Origin: Deinococcus sp. AB2017081
Lineage (GTDB): Bacteria > Deinococcota > Deinococci > Deinococcales > Deinococcaceae
Assembly: GCF_034440735.1 (NCBI RefSeq)
Contig: NZ_CP140098.1
Coordinates: 367,001-431,000 of the forward strand
Length of the DNA: 64,000 nt
Direction of reading: 5' to 3'
Notes under the pieces: model-generated
What the model saw: only the letters and a program-made list of their open reading frames with translations
Told to the model about the DNA's origin: nothing
Database searches by the model: none
Shown here: in pieces, positions 33,950 to 49,371 of the stretch
Position numbering within the stretch: the stretch's first letter is position 1
Layout of the letters: each line of letters starts with the position of its first letter
Program-made: the position numbers and the translations under genes

Positions 33950-35209
33950 ATGACCCTGACGCCCTACACCAAGACACTGAGCGCCGAGGATGCCGCGCAT
34001 GTCCTGCGCCGCACGGCCTTCGGCGCGACCGACGCCCAGATCCGTGCCCTGGTCGGCCGCCGGGCGGCCGATGTGGCGCGGGAGGCGCTGGCCTTCGACC
34101 AGTCGCTCGCCCCGGCCAGCCCCTTTGACCCCGCCACCGGGGCCACGCCGGGCGCGATGATCCAGCTCACCCGCGCCGCGTGGCTGTACGAGCTGACCTA
34201 CGGCCCGCACCCGCTGCGCGAGAAGCTGGCCCTGATGTGGAGCAACCACTTCGTGATCGGGACCGACAAGGTGCGCAACCAGTCCGCGCTGGCCGGCTAC
34301 CTGAAGGTGCTGCGCCAGCACGCGGCCACGCCGGACTTCACGCGCCTCGCGCTGGCGGTCGCACAGACGCCGGCCATGCTGCGCTACCTCGACAACGACC
34401 AGAACAGGAAGGGCAAGCCCAACGAGAACTTCAGCCGGGAACTCATGGAGCTGTTCACCACGGGCATCGGGCACTACACCGAACAGGACGTGCGCGAGGG
34501 GGCCCGTGCCCTGAGCGGCTGGACGTTCACGGGTGGGCGCGGCAACAAAAACTTTCTGGAGCCGCAGGTCTTCACGTTCACTGCGAGGCAGCACGACGCC
34601 GGCCGCAAGACCTACCTGGGCCGCAGCGGGAACCTGAGCCCCGAGGACATCGTGCGGATTGCCGCCACCCACCCGCAGACGGCCGTGTTCGTGGCCCGCA
34701 AGCTGCACCGGGCCTTCCTGGCCGACACGCCGGACGAGCGGGCCGTGCAGGGCAGCGCCGAGACGTGGCGGCGCACGGACGGCGACGTGAACGCGGTGCT
34801 GACCGAGCTGCTGTCCAGCGCCGAGTTCTACGCCAGCCGCGCCCGGATCATCCGCTCGCCGGTCGAGTTCGTGGTGGGTGCGCTGCGCACCATGGGCCAG
34901 CCGAAGCTGGAGCCGAAGGCGCTGCTGAACCTCACGCAGACCGCCGGTCGCATGGGGCAACTGCTGCTTCAGCCCGACAACGTGAAGGGCTGGGATGGTG
35001 GGCGCGAGTGGATCAACGACTCGACCCTGCTGCTGCGCCTCCAGGTGGCGGCGGCCCTGACCCTGGGCAAGGCCGCGCCCACACTGGACACCGCGCCGTC
35101 CGACCTGGCCCTGCTGGGCAGCGACCGCGCCCCGGCCGCCCTGAAGTCCCTGAACGCCCGCCAGCGCACGTATCTGGCACTGGTCAGCCCCGAATTCCAG
35201 CTGGCGTGA
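33950..35209 (+). CDS. DUF1800-family protein
   Basis: 419 aa. Family segments are clear: [58 protein letters not shown] (split), [18 protein letters not shown], and [13 protein letters not shown]. The function is unknown; such genes regularly precede DUF1501 genes as here. AAGGAG lies 4 nt before the ATG. No signal peptide is obvious, so it may be cytoplasmic or exported in complex with its Tat-targeted partner. It is probably transcribed from the ECF-type promoter at 33884. Confidence 0.88.
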   Translation: MTLTPYTKTLSAEDAAHVLRRTAFGATDAQIRALVGRRAADVAREALAFDQSLAPASPFDPATGATPGAMIQLTRAAWLYELTYGPHPLREKLALMWSNHFVIGTDKVRNQSALAGYLKVLRQHAATPDFTRLALAVAQTPAMLRYLDNDQNRKGKPNENFSRELMELFTTGIGHYTEQDVREGARALSGWTFTGGRGNKNFLEPQVFTFTARQHDAGRKTYLGRSGNLSPEDIVRIAATHPQTAVFVARKLHRAFLADTPDERAVQGSAETWRRTDGDVNAVLTELLSSAEFYASRARIIRSPVEFVVGALRTMGQPKLEPKALLNLTQTAGRMGQLLLQPDNVKGWDGGREWINDSTLLLRLQVAAALTLGKAAPTLDTAPSDLALLGSDRAPAALKSLNARQRTYLALVSPEFQLA

Positions 35210-35281
35210 AGGGAACGCTGAAGGCCAACAGCTCTCCGTCCGGCCATCTGCCATCCGCCTTCAGGCCCCCAAGGAGCACCC

Positions 35282-36454
35282 ATGACCGACCGACGTGATT
35301 TCCTGAAACTCTCCGCGCTGGCCGTGGCCGCCACGTCCGGCATGCCGGGCTTCCTGGCGCGGGCAGCGGCGCAGGCAGGCGGCACGAAGACCCTGGTCGT
35401 GATCCAGCTGACCGGCGGGAACGACGGCCTGAACACGCTGATCCCGTACAGCAACGGCGCGTACTACGCGGCGCGGCCGACCATCGCCATCCCGAAGAAG
35501 GACGTGCTGACCCTGACCGGCGACCTGGGCATGCACCCGGCCCTGAAGCCCCTGATGCCGCTGTGGGACGGCGGGACGTTCGCGTGGATGGAGAATGTGG
35601 GCTACCCGAACCCCAACCGCAGCCACTTCGCCAGCATGGCGATCTGGCACACGGCCGATCCCGCCCAGGCGCAGGCCGACGGCTGGATCGGGCGGATCGC
35701 GCAGACCATCGGCGATCCCTTCTGCGCCAGCAACATCGGTGCCAGTACGCCGCAGGCGCTGCGGGCCGCCGACTTCAGCCTGCCCAGCATCGACGGGGTG
35801 GACAGCTTCCAGCTCAGGCTCCCGCAGGGCCTGAACACTCCCTTCAGTCAGCTGCTGGAGAGCCCCCGCAGCGGCGAGGCGGCGTACCTGGTGCAGGCCA
35901 CCCAGCAGATGATGAAGAACACCGCCCGCGTGCAGGAGAACGTGAAGAAGTACCGCGCCGGAGCCACCTACCCCGACACGAAGTTCGCGGGCCAGCTGCG
36001 CGACACCGCCCGCCTGATCGCGGCCGGGGTGGGCCAGCGCGTGCTGTACGTGTCGCTGGGCAGTTTCGACACCCACGCCGGACAGCGGGCCGAGCAGGAC
36101 GAGCTGCTCTCGGATCTGGCCGGTGGCCTCGCGGCCTTCCACTCCGATCTAGAGCGGCAGGGCCTCGCGGACGACGTGATCGTGATGGGCTTCTCGGAGT
36201 TCGGCCGCCGGGTCGCGGAGAACGACTCGGCCGGCACGGATCACGGCCAGGGCAGCGTGATGTTCGCGCTGGGCCGGGGCGTCCGGGGCGGCATCCACGG
36301 CAGCAGCCCGGATCTGGAGGATCTGGCCGACGGCGATATCCGCTACCGGCAGGACTTCCGGGGCGTGTATGCCAGCGCCCTGACCCGCTGGCTGGGGCTG
36401 GACGCCCGAGTCATCCTGAACGGGGACTTCACGGGGCCCGCGTGGGTCGCGTGA
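35282..36454 (+). CDS. DUF1501-family protein with Tat signal
   Basis: 390 aa. Twin-arginine signal: [16 protein letters not shown], cleavage probably near ARAAAQAGG. Family hallmarks: [45 protein letters not shown], and [19 protein letters not shown] with the His/Asp metal-ligand pattern of the alkaline-phosphatase/sulfatase-like fold. It is thus an exported folded protein. AAGGAG precedes the ATG by 6 nt. The stop overlaps the next gene (GTGA). Confidence 0.9.
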   Translation: MTDRRDFLKLSALAVAATSGMPGFLARAAAQAGGTKTLVVIQLTGGNDGLNTLIPYSNGAYYAARPTIAIPKKDVLTLTGDLGMHPALKPLMPLWDGGTFAWMENVGYPNPNRSHFASMAIWHTADPAQAQADGWIGRIAQTIGDPFCASNIGASTPQALRAADFSLPSIDGVDSFQLRLPQGLNTPFSQLLESPRSGEAAYLVQATQQMMKNTARVQENVKKYRAGATYPDTKFAGQLRDTARLIAAGVGQRVLYVSLGSFDTHAGQRAEQDELLSDLAGGLAAFHSDLERQGLADDVIVMGFSEFGRRVAENDSAGTDHGQGSVMFALGRGVRGGIHGSSPDLEDLADGDIRYRQDFRGVYASALTRWLGLDARVILNGDFTGPAWVA

Positions 36455-36921
36455 CCCGGCCCGCATGGCTGCTGCCGGGTGTCCTGGCGGCGCTGGTGGC
36501 CGCGTCCGTGCCCGTGGCGTCTGCCATGCCGAAGTTCCGTCTCCAGGCCATCCCGCAGCTGCACTACGACGCGGGCAATCCCCTGTGGGAACTCGACCGA
36601 CGGGTCATGGCCTGCACCTTCTGCCATGTCAGGGACTCGGGCGGGGCACCGTGGAATCCGTTCGGCAGAGCGCTTCAGGCCGCTTTCGTGACCGATGCCC
36701 GTGCGGGGGGGAAGGCAAGATTCCCGGACGTGCTGTACACCGTCCTGAAGGCCGAGGGAGACGCCGACGGCGACGGCTACTCCGACGTGCTGGAGGTCTA
36801 TGCCCGCACCCTGCCGGGCGATCCGGACAGTGTACCCACCCTGCCGCTGCCCGCGCTGCGGGCCGCCTTCGACGCAGCGGGCGGCGCGGCGCAGTACGTG
36901 CCCCCGACACAGCGCCGCTGA
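36451..36921 (+). CDS. Exported protein with a single CxxCH haem motif and Ca2+-loop
   Basis: 156 aa from a GTG overlapping the DUF1501 stop. Signal peptide [26 protein letters not shown] (about residues 51-56) is a c-type haem attachment site, followed by [25 protein letters not shown] (about 110-124) is a thrombospondin type 3/EF-like Ca2+ loop. It may transfer electrons for, or stabilise, the exported DUF1501/DUF1800 pair. A distal Met ligand is not obvious. Its stop directly abuts the convergent GGDEF gene. Confidence 0.75.
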   Translation: MTRPAWLLPGVLAALVAASVPVASAMPKFRLQAIPQLHYDAGNPLWELDRRVMACTFCHVRDSGGAPWNPFGRALQAAFVTDARAGGKARFPDVLYTVLKAEGDADGDGYSDVLEVYARTLPGDPDSVPTLPLPALRAAFDAAGGAAQYVPPTQRR

Positions 36922-37977
36922 TCAGCCCTCGTCCGGAAGGCGGATCAGCGTGTCCTTGTTCACGCGGTCGCGGCCGCTGCGCTTGGCCCGGTACAGGCGG
37001 CGATCCGCCAGGCGCAGCAGGTTGTCCACATCCTTGGCCTCGCTGACATGCGCGATGCCGATACTCACGGTCACGGGCGGCAGCCCGCTGTGGATGGCCC
37101 GCAGGGTGGCGATGATCTGGGTGGCGCGGCGTTCCAGGTCTGCCCGCTCGTCTGTGATGACCAGCATCAGGAATTCCTCGCCGCCCCAGCGGGCCACCTG
37201 ATCGTCCGGGCCGGCACACGCCCGCAGGACGCCCGCCACGTGCTGGAGCACACTGTCGCCGACATCGTGGCCGTAGCTGTCGTTGATGTTCTTGAAGTGG
37301 TCCAAGTCGAGCAGCAGGATCCCCAGCTGCGTCCGCTGGGTGCGGCCGGCGCCCCGCGTCCCGCCGGCGTAGTAGGCGTTCATCGCGCCATGCAGGGCAC
37401 GCCGGTTCAGCAGCCCGGTGAGCATGTCGGTCATGGCCAGGTTGGCGTAGTGGGCCTTCTCGCTGGCCTCATGGCGGATGACTCGCCCACTGGCCGTCAT
37501 CTGACCGACCAGCAGGGCCAGCAACGCGAAAACGATCACGGGCACAGGCTCTGGCGGGCTGCGCACTGCTCCGATCACGGCGACGGCACCCACCAGCAGC
37601 GCCGCCCGGACAGACGCGGTTCTCAGGGGCAGCACGCCGAACCACACGACCAGAAAGATCCCGAAAAAGGCGACCGTCTGCCCGCTCATCGGGCCGAGGT
37701 TCCGGCTCACCGCCCACACCGTGACGGCCGCTCCGATGTCGGCCCCCCACCCGAGGATCGTGTCGACCTGCTGGGCCCGGATGCGGGAGGTCAGCACGCC
37801 CAGCAGCAGCAGCAGATTTCCGGCAGCACTCGCGGCATAGATGTACCGCTGGATCTCTGTACTGCTGGACAGTACGGTCAGTGCACTGAACGCGACCACC
37901 CCACTCAGGCATATGACGATGTAGCCCCTGAGTCGCACACGATCCAGGTGCCGCTCGGGTGGATCTTCCACCGGCAT
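36922..37977 (-). CDS. Membrane diguanylate cyclase (GGDEF)
   Basis: 351 aa. About six membrane helices occupy residues 19-160 with short loops, then a GGDEF domain: LAMTDMLTGLLNRRAL, LLLDLDHFKNINDSYGHDVGD, and the active-site GGEEF at 265-269. The RxxD inhibitory site normally found a few residues upstream is missing, so feedback inhibition is unlikely. It makes cyclic-di-GMP from two GTP. The membrane part probably senses an unknown signal. Confidence 0.88.
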   Translation of the reverse strand: MPVEDPPERHLDRVRLRGYIVICLSGVVAFSALTVLSSSTEIQRYIYAASAAGNLLLLLGVLTSRIRAQQVDTILGWGADIGAAVTVWAVSRNLGPMSGQTVAFFGIFLVVWFGVLPLRTASVRAALLVGAVAVIGAVRSPPEPVPVIVFALLALLVGQMTASGRVIRHEASEKAHYANLAMTDMLTGLLNRRALHGAMNAYYAGGTRGAGRTQRTQLGILLLDLDHFKNINDSYGHDVGDSVLQHVAGVLRACAGPDDQVARWGGEEFLMLVITDERADLERRATQIIATLRAIHSGLPPVTVSIGIAHVSEAKDVDNLLRLADRRLYRAKRSGRDRVNKDTLIRLPDEG

Positions 37978-38067
37978 GTTCTCATGATACGGTCTGAATT
38001 GAACGCGGTTCAGTTCACCTGCCCGACCGTTCCGGGGGGGTCGGCGGGGGCCGGAACCACAGCACCG

Positions 38068-38994
38068 TCAGACGCGCCGTTCCCACGTGACCCACATCGG
38101 ACCGGTGACATAGCCGAGGCGGGTATTCACGCGCAGCATGGGCAGGTTCAGCACCGTGCCACCGGTGCCCGCATGGGTATGCCCCTGCGCGCGCGCCCAT
38201 GCGAGCGCCTGCCCCTTGAGCGCGGTGGCGAGTCCCCGCCCCCGGTGCTGCGGGTGCGTGACAGTGTGTTCGCTCTCGACCTCGTGCCCGTGCGGGGTCA
38301 GGCGGGTACTGGCGACGATCTCATCGCGCCAGCGCGTGACGAAGGCGGCCTCCTCGCGCCGTACGGTGTCCCGCAGGTCATCCCGCGAGAGGGGCTCGGG
38401 CGTGGTGGTGGGATTGCGGGGCGCGTCACGGATACCGGCCAGATACAGGGCGTGCAGGGCGTCCCAGTCGGCATCCGGGGCGTCCGGACTCAGCTGCTCG
38501 GTCTCGTAACCCGCCACGAACAAGCGTTCCTCCAGCGACTGGAAGGGGGCCGGGTCGAAGGCCGTCAGATCGAGGTGCGCTCCCCAGGACTGCCACGCAT
38601 TGCGGAAGCCGGCGGCGTGGAAGAAGTGCATGATCTCGTGGAAGTCCTCGCGGGTCACGCCCAGCAGGCGCGTGAACCCGGCCGGGAGATCGGCCAGCAC
38701 GGCCAGGTACAGCGGCGTGAAGGCCCGGCCCTCGCCGGCCAGGTCGAGCCGCAGGGCGTCCGGGGTGGCCGTGCCGAAGGGCGACAGGTGCGCGGTGGCG
38801 ACCACCTGCTCGCCGTGCAGGGCCACCAGATCTCGGCACAGCGGATCGGCGCTCTCCCGGAACTGCTCCGGCGCATATGTCCAGTGGCCGCGCATGGCGT
38901 CGGTGACGAGCTGGGCGACAGCCCCGGAGTCCGCGTTCTGGAAGGGGCGTAGCGTGAAGGACGTGTCCGTGGCAATCGGTGTGGGATCAGGCAT
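38068..38994 (-). CDS. Tandem GNAT N-acetyltransferase
   Basis: 308 aa with two GNAT-type modules. The first (about 12-160) begins FTLRPFQNADSGAVAQLVTDA; the second has the intact acetyl-CoA motif HTVTHPQHRGRGLATALKGQALAWARAQG (with QHRGRGLA) and ends in LGYVTGPMWVTWERR. The first copy has no evident Q/RxxGxG/A loop and may be structural. Mycothiol-synthase-like double GNATs have this layout, but the acceptor here is unknown. The start at 38994 is chosen by homology of the first module; the frame stays open to 39192 without family sequence. The 90 bp between this stop and the GGDEF gene hold nothing recognisable. Confidence 0.8.
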   Translation of the reverse strand: MPDPTPIATDTSFTLRPFQNADSGAVAQLVTDAMRGHWTYAPEQFRESADPLCRDLVALHGEQVVATAHLSPFGTATPDALRLDLAGEGRAFTPLYLAVLADLPAGFTRLLGVTREDFHEIMHFFHAAGFRNAWQSWGAHLDLTAFDPAPFQSLEERLFVAGYETEQLSPDAPDADWDALHALYLAGIRDAPRNPTTTPEPLSRDDLRDTVRREEAAFVTRWRDEIVASTRLTPHGHEVESEHTVTHPQHRGRGLATALKGQALAWARAQGHTHAGTGGTVLNLPMLRVNTRLGYVTGPMWVTWERRV

Positions 38995-39157
38995 GGCGTC
39001 ATGGTGCGCCGACGGGGCAGGGGAAGGCGAACCCGAACCATAGGCCGAATGGCGCAGTGGCTGCATATACGTCGTCCGCCTCAGCGGAACACCAGCACCA
39101 CACGGTGAATATTGACTTCCCTCACCATCCGTACTCAGGCAGCATTCACAGAGGGAG

Positions 39158-39186
39158 TTGACAGGATTACGCATTAGACGTATTAT
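39158..39186 (+). promoter_or_regulatory. Near-consensus housekeeping promoter upstream of the GntR gene
   Basis: TTGACA (39158-39163), exactly 17 bp, TATTAT (39181-39186). This is the best sigma-70-type match I noticed in the window. A transcript would start near 39193, about 150 nt before the regulator's ATG. The rest of the 346-bp gap (38995-39157) must hold the divergent GNAT promoter; I see nothing distinct there. Confidence 0.75.
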
Positions 39187-39192
39187 GCTCAT

Positions 39193-39300
39193 ACCGGAAC
39201 GAGAACGCCGTGGTGTGTTCGCACTTCAGACCGGAGGGACTGAGACTCCCCCAGCCCCAACCCACCCCGCGCCCCCACCGACCGAATGGTGGGGGCGCGC
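39193..39300 (+). ncRNA. Structured leader or small RNA candidate
   Basis: Between the strong promoter and the GntR gene about 108 nt carry no supported ORF. They end in a perfect 11-bp hairpin, GCGCCCCCACC (39269-39279) with GGTGGGGGCGC (39288-39298) and an 8-nt loop. A smaller GGAG/CTCC hairpin lies before it. No T-run follows, so this could be a stable RNA end, an attenuator or a translational roadblock. No known Rfam family was recognised. Confidence 0.45.
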
Positions 39301-39340
39301 CATGTCTGTCTGCGGCGGCAGGCCGTATGGTCAGGGCACC

Positions 39341-39769
39341 ATGACGAATGACGGCGAACTGCTTGGCCTGCTCCGGGCCGGCCTCGAGCCGAACGGGTCG
39401 CGTCCCCCCTACGCACAGCTCCACGCCGCCCTGGCCCACGCCATCGAGCGCGGCATACTGCGTCCCGGCGATCCTCTGCCCACCGTGCGCGCACTGGCCG
39501 CCGATCTGGGGCTGGCCGTGAACACCGTGGCAAAGACCTACACGGCCCTGAAACACGATGGGCTGACCGAGAACCGCGCCGGGGCCGGGACGACGGTCGC
39601 CAGGGCGGCATGGAGCGGCACTCTGGACACCCGCGAGGCCCTGCTCCGCTGGCAGCAGCACACGCGCAACCTGCTGGAAGCAGGGGTCTCGGCAGGGGCG
39701 CTGAGAACAGCGCTGGATGAGTCCACGATGGGCAACGTGTCACCGGACGGTCAGGACTCCGGTCTATAA
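39341..39769 (+). CDS. GntR-family regulator, YtrA type
   Basis: 142 aa. The GntR winged helix occupies residues ~20-88: YAQLHAALAHAIERGILRPGDPLPTVRALAADLGLAVNTVAKTY (split over three helices) and LTENRAGAGTTVA in the wing. Only a short C-terminal helical tail follows, as in the YtrA subfamily, which often regulates ABC transporters. Here the next gene is transketolase. The ATG at 39341 is preferred; an in-frame ATG at 39302 would add 13 residues, just after the hairpin. A perfect palindrome at 39770 follows the stop and is the likely operator. Confidence 0.85.
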   Translation: MTNDGELLGLLRAGLEPNGSRPPYAQLHAALAHAIERGILRPGDPLPTVRALAADLGLAVNTVAKTYTALKHDGLTENRAGAGTTVARAAWSGTLDTREALLRWQQHTRNLLEAGVSAGALRTALDESTMGNVSPDGQDSGL

Positions 39770-39784
39770 GTGTACGCGGTACAC
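39770..39784. promoter_or_regulatory. Perfect palindrome in front of transketolase
   Basis: GTGTAC-GCG-GTACAC: 6-bp arms with a 3-bp spacer, starting one base after the GntR stop codon and 27 bp before the tkt ATG. It is the right size and type for a dimeric GntR regulator. This suggests that the regulator controls tkt from within the same locus (inference). Confidence 0.65.
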
Positions 39785-39811
39785 CAACCTGGGCCGGGGT
39801 AGGATGGTGGC

Positions 39812-41785
<1,974 letters not shown>

Positions 41786-41807
41786 GGCTCAGGCCAGATA
41801 ATGACCA

Positions 41808-41837
41808 GCCCCCTCGCCACATGTTAGGCGAGGGGGC
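41808..41837 (+). terminator. Hairpin terminator after tkt
   Basis: GCCCCCTCGCC (41808-41818) pairs with GGCGAGGGGGC (41827-41837) around an 8-nt loop; only a weak T-containing tail (AATCAGTTCT) follows. It is 23 bp after the transketolase stop. Confidence 0.75.
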
Positions 41838-41864
41838 AATCAGTTCTAGGCTACGCTGCACGGA

Positions 41865-42311
41865 ATGCGAAACGTAATCCTCCTCTCTATAGCCACCTTT
41901 GTGATCGGCTGTGCGCCGACGACCACTTCCAGCAGCATCGGAGTCGATCGGATTCTAGTGGGCCAACAGTGGGACATCGAGTTCACACTGGACGGTCAGC
42001 GCGAGTCAGGGACGTTCCTTGTCACTCAGGAGGGCGTTCCACGCGCCTGTGCTGCCAACTGTGGAAGCCTTGAAACCATGACCACGATCAGTGTGAACGT
42101 ACGAGGCGCAGAGTCTGGCGATATCACCCTGATGAAGTACAGGGACGGTCGCAGCCACGCATCATTCAGGGCACTCCGGCTGGGACGCTTTGATGATGCG
42201 TACTGTCAGGTGCCACTGGGCAGCGGGCAGAGCACGCTCAAAGCCAATATCAAGACGGGCGGAGCCACCACCTATGCAGACGGCTCCTGTCGCGTGCTGA
42301 GCGCCCGGTAA
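41865..42311 (+). CDS. Small lipoprotein of unknown function
   Basis: 148 aa. The signal peptide ends in a lipobox (FVIGC, Cys at residue 16), so the protein should be lipid-anchored. The mature part is beta-rich with four further Cys (ACAANC, AYCQVP, GSCRV) that could form two disulfides. The pattern [17 protein letters not shown] is that of a small lipocalin-like or copper-resistance-type barrel, but this is not firm. Its GC content is below that of the neighbours, so it may be acquired. No Shine-Dalgarno sequence is seen. Confidence 0.7.
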   Translation: MRNVILLSIATFVIGCAPTTTSSSIGVDRILVGQQWDIEFTLDGQRESGTFLVTQEGVPRACAANCGSLETMTTISVNVRGAESGDITLMKYRDGRSHASFRALRLGRFDDAYCQVPLGSGQSTLKANIKTGGATTYADGSCRVLSAR

Positions 42312-42316
42312 CAGAC

Positions 42317-42345
42317 AGAACCCCCGCCACTCGGACGGGGGTTCT
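42317..42345. terminator. Bidirectional terminator between the lipoprotein gene and aceF
   Basis: AGAACCCCCG (42317-42326) pairs perfectly with CGGGGGTTCT (42336-42345) around a 9-nt loop. It lies between two convergent genes and has short T-rich flanks in both directions. Confidence 0.8.
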
Positions 42346-42364
42346 CTGCTGCCTTCTGCCCGCT

Positions 42365-44152
42365 TTACAGCGAGATCAGGAACGGGTCTTCCAGGCTCTC
42401 GCAGATGAAGCGCACGAAGCGGGCGGCGTCTGCGCCGTCGATCAGGCGGTGGTCGTAGGTCAGGCTGAGCGGCAGCATGTTGCGCGGCTCAAACTCGCCC
42501 TTCTCCTTGTTCCACACCGGCTCCATGCCGCCGCGGCTGACGCCGAGGATCGCGACCTCGGGGCTGTTCACGATGGGGGTAAAGGCATGCCCACCGATGC
42601 CGCCGAGGTTCGAGATCGTGAAGGTCGCGCCCTGCATCTCGTCGGGCTTGAGCTTGCGGTCGCGGGCGCGGCCGGCGAGTTCCGAGAGTTCCAGCACGAG
42701 TTCCGTGATGCTCTTGCGGTCGGCGTCCTTGACCACCGGCACGAGCAGGCCTACAGGCGTGTCGACGGCCACGCCGATGTTCACGTAGTCCTTGAAGATG
42801 ACCTGCTGCGCGTCGAGGTCGAGGCTCGCGCCGAACTTGGGGAACTTGCGCAGGGCGTTCGCCACGACCTTCATCAGGATGTGGGTCATGGTCAGCTTGC
42901 CGCCGGCCTTCTCCACGCGCGCGCCAAAGCGTTTGCGCGTCTCCTCCATCTCGGTCACGTCAGCCTTGTCGAAGTGCGTGACCATGGGGATGAGGGTGCT
43001 GGCGGTCATGGAGCGCACGGTGGCCCTGCGGATGCCGCTCATGTCCTCGCGGGTGACGGTGCCCCACTTCTCGAAGTTCGGAAGGGGCATGGCGGCCACG
43101 GCCGGAGCAGCGGCGGCGGGCGCGGCGACCTGACCGGCAGCGGCGGCGGGCGCGGTCACGGTGGGCGTGCCGCCCGTGCGGCGCACGTCCTCCTCTGAAA
43201 TGCGGCCGGCGATCCCGGTGCCGTGAACCGCGTGGATGTCCACGCCGATCTCGCGCGCCAGGCGGCGGACGCTGGGCGCGGCGGGCACCACGGTGCGACC
43301 GTCGAAGGTCTGCGGGTTCTGCGTGCCCTGCGCCTTCGGGAACTGCGCGGCGGGCTGCTCGCCCGTGCTCACGGCGGCGGGCTGGGCGGGAGCAGCCGGA
43401 GCCGCGGGGGCGGGTGCGGGAGCAGCGGCCGGGGCGGGCGCGCTCGCCGGAGCGCTGCCACCACCCAGCGTGGCGATCACGCCGCCCACCTTCACGGTGT
43501 CGCCGACCTTCACGGCCACGCTCTGCACGGTGCCGCCGGCGTTGGCGGGCACCTCCACGACCGCCTTGTCCGTCTCGATCTCGATGACGGGCTGGCCCTC
43601 GCTGACCGTGTCGCCTTCCTTCACGAGCACCGTGACGACCGTGCCCTGCTCGATGTTGTCGCCCACGTCCGGCAGCGTGATCTGTGCGCCCGCTGAGGGG
43701 GGCTGAGCGCTGGGAGCAGCAGGCGCGGCGGCAGAGGCGCTGGCCGCAGGAGAGGTTGTCCCGGCCTGTTCCTTCTGCGCGGCCTGTTGCGCCTGGGCCA
43801 CGTCCTTCGCCTGCCCGCCGTCGCTGGACGTGCCGGTGCTCTCCGCCTGCGCGGCCTGATCGCCGCCGCCCTGGCTGGGCGACGCGGCCGGCACGCCAGC
43901 GGGGGCTCCCGCAGTGTCGCCGCCCAGTGTGGCAATGACGCCGCCGACCTTCACGGTGTCGCCCACCTTCACGCTCACCGCCTCCACCGTGCCGCCCGCC
44001 TCGGCGGGCACCTCCACGACGGCCTTGTCGGTCTCGATCTCGATGATGGGGTCGCCCGCGTTGATGGTGTCGCCGGGCTTCACGAGCACGGTCACGACCG
44101 TTCCCTGTTCGATGTTGTCGCCCACGTCGGGCAGTTTCAGTTCAGTGGCCAT
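42365..44152 (-). CDS. aceF: Dihydrolipoyllysine acetyltransferase, E2 of pyruvate dehydrogenase
   Basis: 595 aa. Two lipoyl domains (about 1-77 and 155-232), each with the lipoylation sequence [14 protein letters not shown] (Lys43 in the first), joined by Ala/Pro-rich linkers. Then come a peripheral-subunit-binding domain ([24 protein letters not shown]) and the catalytic acetyltransferase core ending in the active-site [15 protein letters not shown]. It forms the core of the complex that makes acetyl-CoA. AAGGAG lies 5 nt before the ATG. It follows aceE in the same direction after 108 bp containing a purine-rich repeat. The E3 (lpd) gene is not in the window. Confidence 0.95.
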   Translation of the reverse strand: MATELKLPDVGDNIEQGTVVTVLVKPGDTINAGDPIIEIETDKAVVEVPAEAGGTVEAVSVKVGDTVKVGGVIATLGGDTAGAPAGVPAASPSQGGGDQAAQAESTGTSSDGGQAKDVAQAQQAAQKEQAGTTSPAASASAAAPAAPSAQPPSAGAQITLPDVGDNIEQGTVVTVLVKEGDTVSEGQPVIEIETDKAVVEVPANAGGTVQSVAVKVGDTVKVGGVIATLGGGSAPASAPAPAAAPAPAPAAPAAPAQPAAVSTGEQPAAQFPKAQGTQNPQTFDGRTVVPAAPSVRRLAREIGVDIHAVHGTGIAGRISEEDVRRTGGTPTVTAPAAAAGQVAAPAAAAPAVAAMPLPNFEKWGTVTREDMSGIRRATVRSMTASTLIPMVTHFDKADVTEMEETRKRFGARVEKAGGKLTMTHILMKVVANALRKFPKFGASLDLDAQQVIFKDYVNIGVAVDTPVGLLVPVVKDADRKSITELVLELSELAGRARDRKLKPDEMQGATFTISNLGGIGGHAFTPIVNSPEVAILGVSRGGMEPVWNKEKGEFEPRNMLPLSLTYDHRLIDGADAARFVRFICESLEDPFLISL

Positions 44153-44260
44153 GGGTTCTCCTTCGGAGAATGCAGAGAGCGGGAGGCAGAGAGCAGAGGG
44201 CCGGGATGGCTTGAGCCGAAGCGAGGTCTGTGCTCTCGGCTCTCAGCCCTCGGCGGGCGT

Positions 44261-46990
<2,730 letters not shown>

Positions 46991-47519
46991 GAAAGCAGTC
47001 TAGGCTTCCCCATTGCCCACTTCCAACAGGGCATTCTCACATGATCCACCACACGGGCTGGTGAATGGCGGGAGGCGGAGTTGGGGCCGAGCGGACGCCC
47101 CCTCACCCCAGCCCTCTCCCCTTGGGAGAGGGAGTCGGCAGGGTAACTGGATTCGGGGAAGGGTGCCCGGTGGCCCCCTCACCCTTCCGGCGCTGCGCGC
47201 CTCCCTCCCTCTCCCACGAGGGGAGAGGGAAAAAGACGAGGCTCCCACCCTGCCACTGACCGAATGCCATCGCATGTGGCCCCATCCGCTCAGGGGCGGC
47301 CCTTCGCTCCTCTTGCTCCGTCAACGTAGGCTTATCCGCTCATGGGCGCGCAGCGCGCGGGCGCTGACGGCGTGACCACGAGAGGCAGGGACGCCGCCCC
47401 ACGCCAACGAATCCTCCACGAAGGCCCGCTCGCCGGAAATGGCGACCATATGCCCAGCGCAGCGCCGCTCCCCCTGCCCCTCCGGGGTAGGGGGCTGGGG
47501 GGTGGGGAATCTGGACGCC
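46991..47519. repeat. 529-bp intergenic region with C/G-rich palindromic repeats
   Basis: No supported gene is present. It contains two related hairpins: CCCTCTCCC (47112-47120) with GGGAGAGGG (47124-47132), and CCCTCTCCC (47207-47215) with GGGAGAGGG (47221-47229). Each is preceded by a CCCCTCACCC stretch, indicating two copies of one repeat unit. A third G/C-rich part at 47340-47510 has pairing GC-rich runs. Promoters for aceE must lie at the left end. The ORFs seen here are repeat-derived. Confidence 0.65.
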
Positions 47520-48410
47520 CTACCGCTTCTCCCCCGGCCACGCCACCAGCACGACCCCCGCCACGATGACCCCCAGCGCCACCCAACCCAGCGGCCCGAC
47601 GTGCTCCCCGCCCACGAACACGCCCAGCAGGATCGCCACGACCGGGTTCACGTACGCGTAGCTCGTGGCCAGCGCGGGCCGGGCGTGCGCGACGAGGTAC
47701 GTGTACGCGGAGTACGCGAGGACGCCGCCGAACACGATCAGGTACGCGACGGCCCACATGCTCGCGGTGGTGGGCGTGCCCCACGGTTCGCGGAACAGCA
47801 GGCTCAGGACGGTCAGGACGGCCCCGCCGGTGAGCATCTGCGCGGCGCTGTTCATCATGCCGGCGGGGAGGGTCAGGTGCCGTGACCACTGGCTGCCGAA
47901 CGTCCAGCAGATGGGCGCGAGGATCAGCAGCAGGGCGGCGGTGGGCGTGGCGCGCAGCTCGCCGAGGTTCAGCAGGACGATCCCGATGAGCCCCACGCCG
48001 ATGCCGAGCCACTCGCGCCGGGTGGTCTTCTCGCCCCACAGGGAGGCGAAGAGGGCGGCGAAGAGCGGCGAGACGGCGATCATCAGGGCGGCGACGCTGG
48101 AGCTGGCGTCGCGTTCAGCCAGCGTGACGAAGCCGGTGCCCCCGCCGAGGAGCAGCGTGCCGATCACGGCGCTCCACCCCCACTGCTGCCGGGTGGGGGC
48201 GGGCAGACCACGCCACCGCAGGACGCCGTACAGCAGCGCCCCAGCGACCAGGAAGCGCACGGCGAGCATGCCCAGCGGCGGAATGCTGCCGATGGCGACC
48301 TTGATGGCGAAGTACGTGCTGCCCCACACAAGGTACACCACGCCCAGCGCGATCAGGACGGCGGTGGTCACGGCGGGGCGGGTGGGGGCGGCGGCGGACA
48401 CGCCGGTCAT
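47520..48410 (-). CDS. EamA/DMT-family transporter (YedA-like)
   Basis: 296 aa with ten hydrophobic segments in two five-helix EamA repeats (first starting [20 protein letters not shown], second about [17 protein letters not shown]). The family exports amino acids or metabolites across the inner membrane. The start at 48410 is taken because the frame farther upstream overlaps the divergent LysR gene. The start codons of the two genes are 30 bp apart, which suggests that the LysR protein regulates the transporter. Confidence 0.85.
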   Translation of the reverse strand: MTGVSAAAPTRPAVTTAVLIALGVVYLVWGSTYFAIKVAIGSIPPLGMLAVRFLVAGALLYGVLRWRGLPAPTRQQWGWSAVIGTLLLGGGTGFVTLAERDASSSVAALMIAVSPLFAALFASLWGEKTTRREWLGIGVGLIGIVLLNLGELRATPTAALLLILAPICWTFGSQWSRHLTLPAGMMNSAAQMLTGGAVLTVLSLLFREPWGTPTTASMWAVAYLIVFGGVLAYSAYTYLVAHARPALATSYAYVNPVVAILLGVFVGGEHVGPLGWVALGVIVAGVVLVAWPGEKR

Positions 48411-48440
48411 GCTACGCGCCCTGCTACCGTGGGGGCACGC

Positions 48441-49340
<900 letters not shown>

Positions 49341-49371
49341 GCGAACACCCGTCCGCTGTCCTGCGCGCGGC

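Noticed and set aside
39193..39300. TPP riboswitch suggested by CTGAGA in the GntR leader
   Set aside because: Only the CTGAGA hexamer is present. The rest of the conserved core, including the GAACCTGA segment, is missing, and no thiamine genes are near.
47098..47320. Short protein-coding genes in the aceE-EamA gap
   Set aside because: The frames are explained by the CCCTCTCCC/GGGAGAGGG repeats, have Pro/Arg/Gly-rich sequence and lack ribosome-binding sites.
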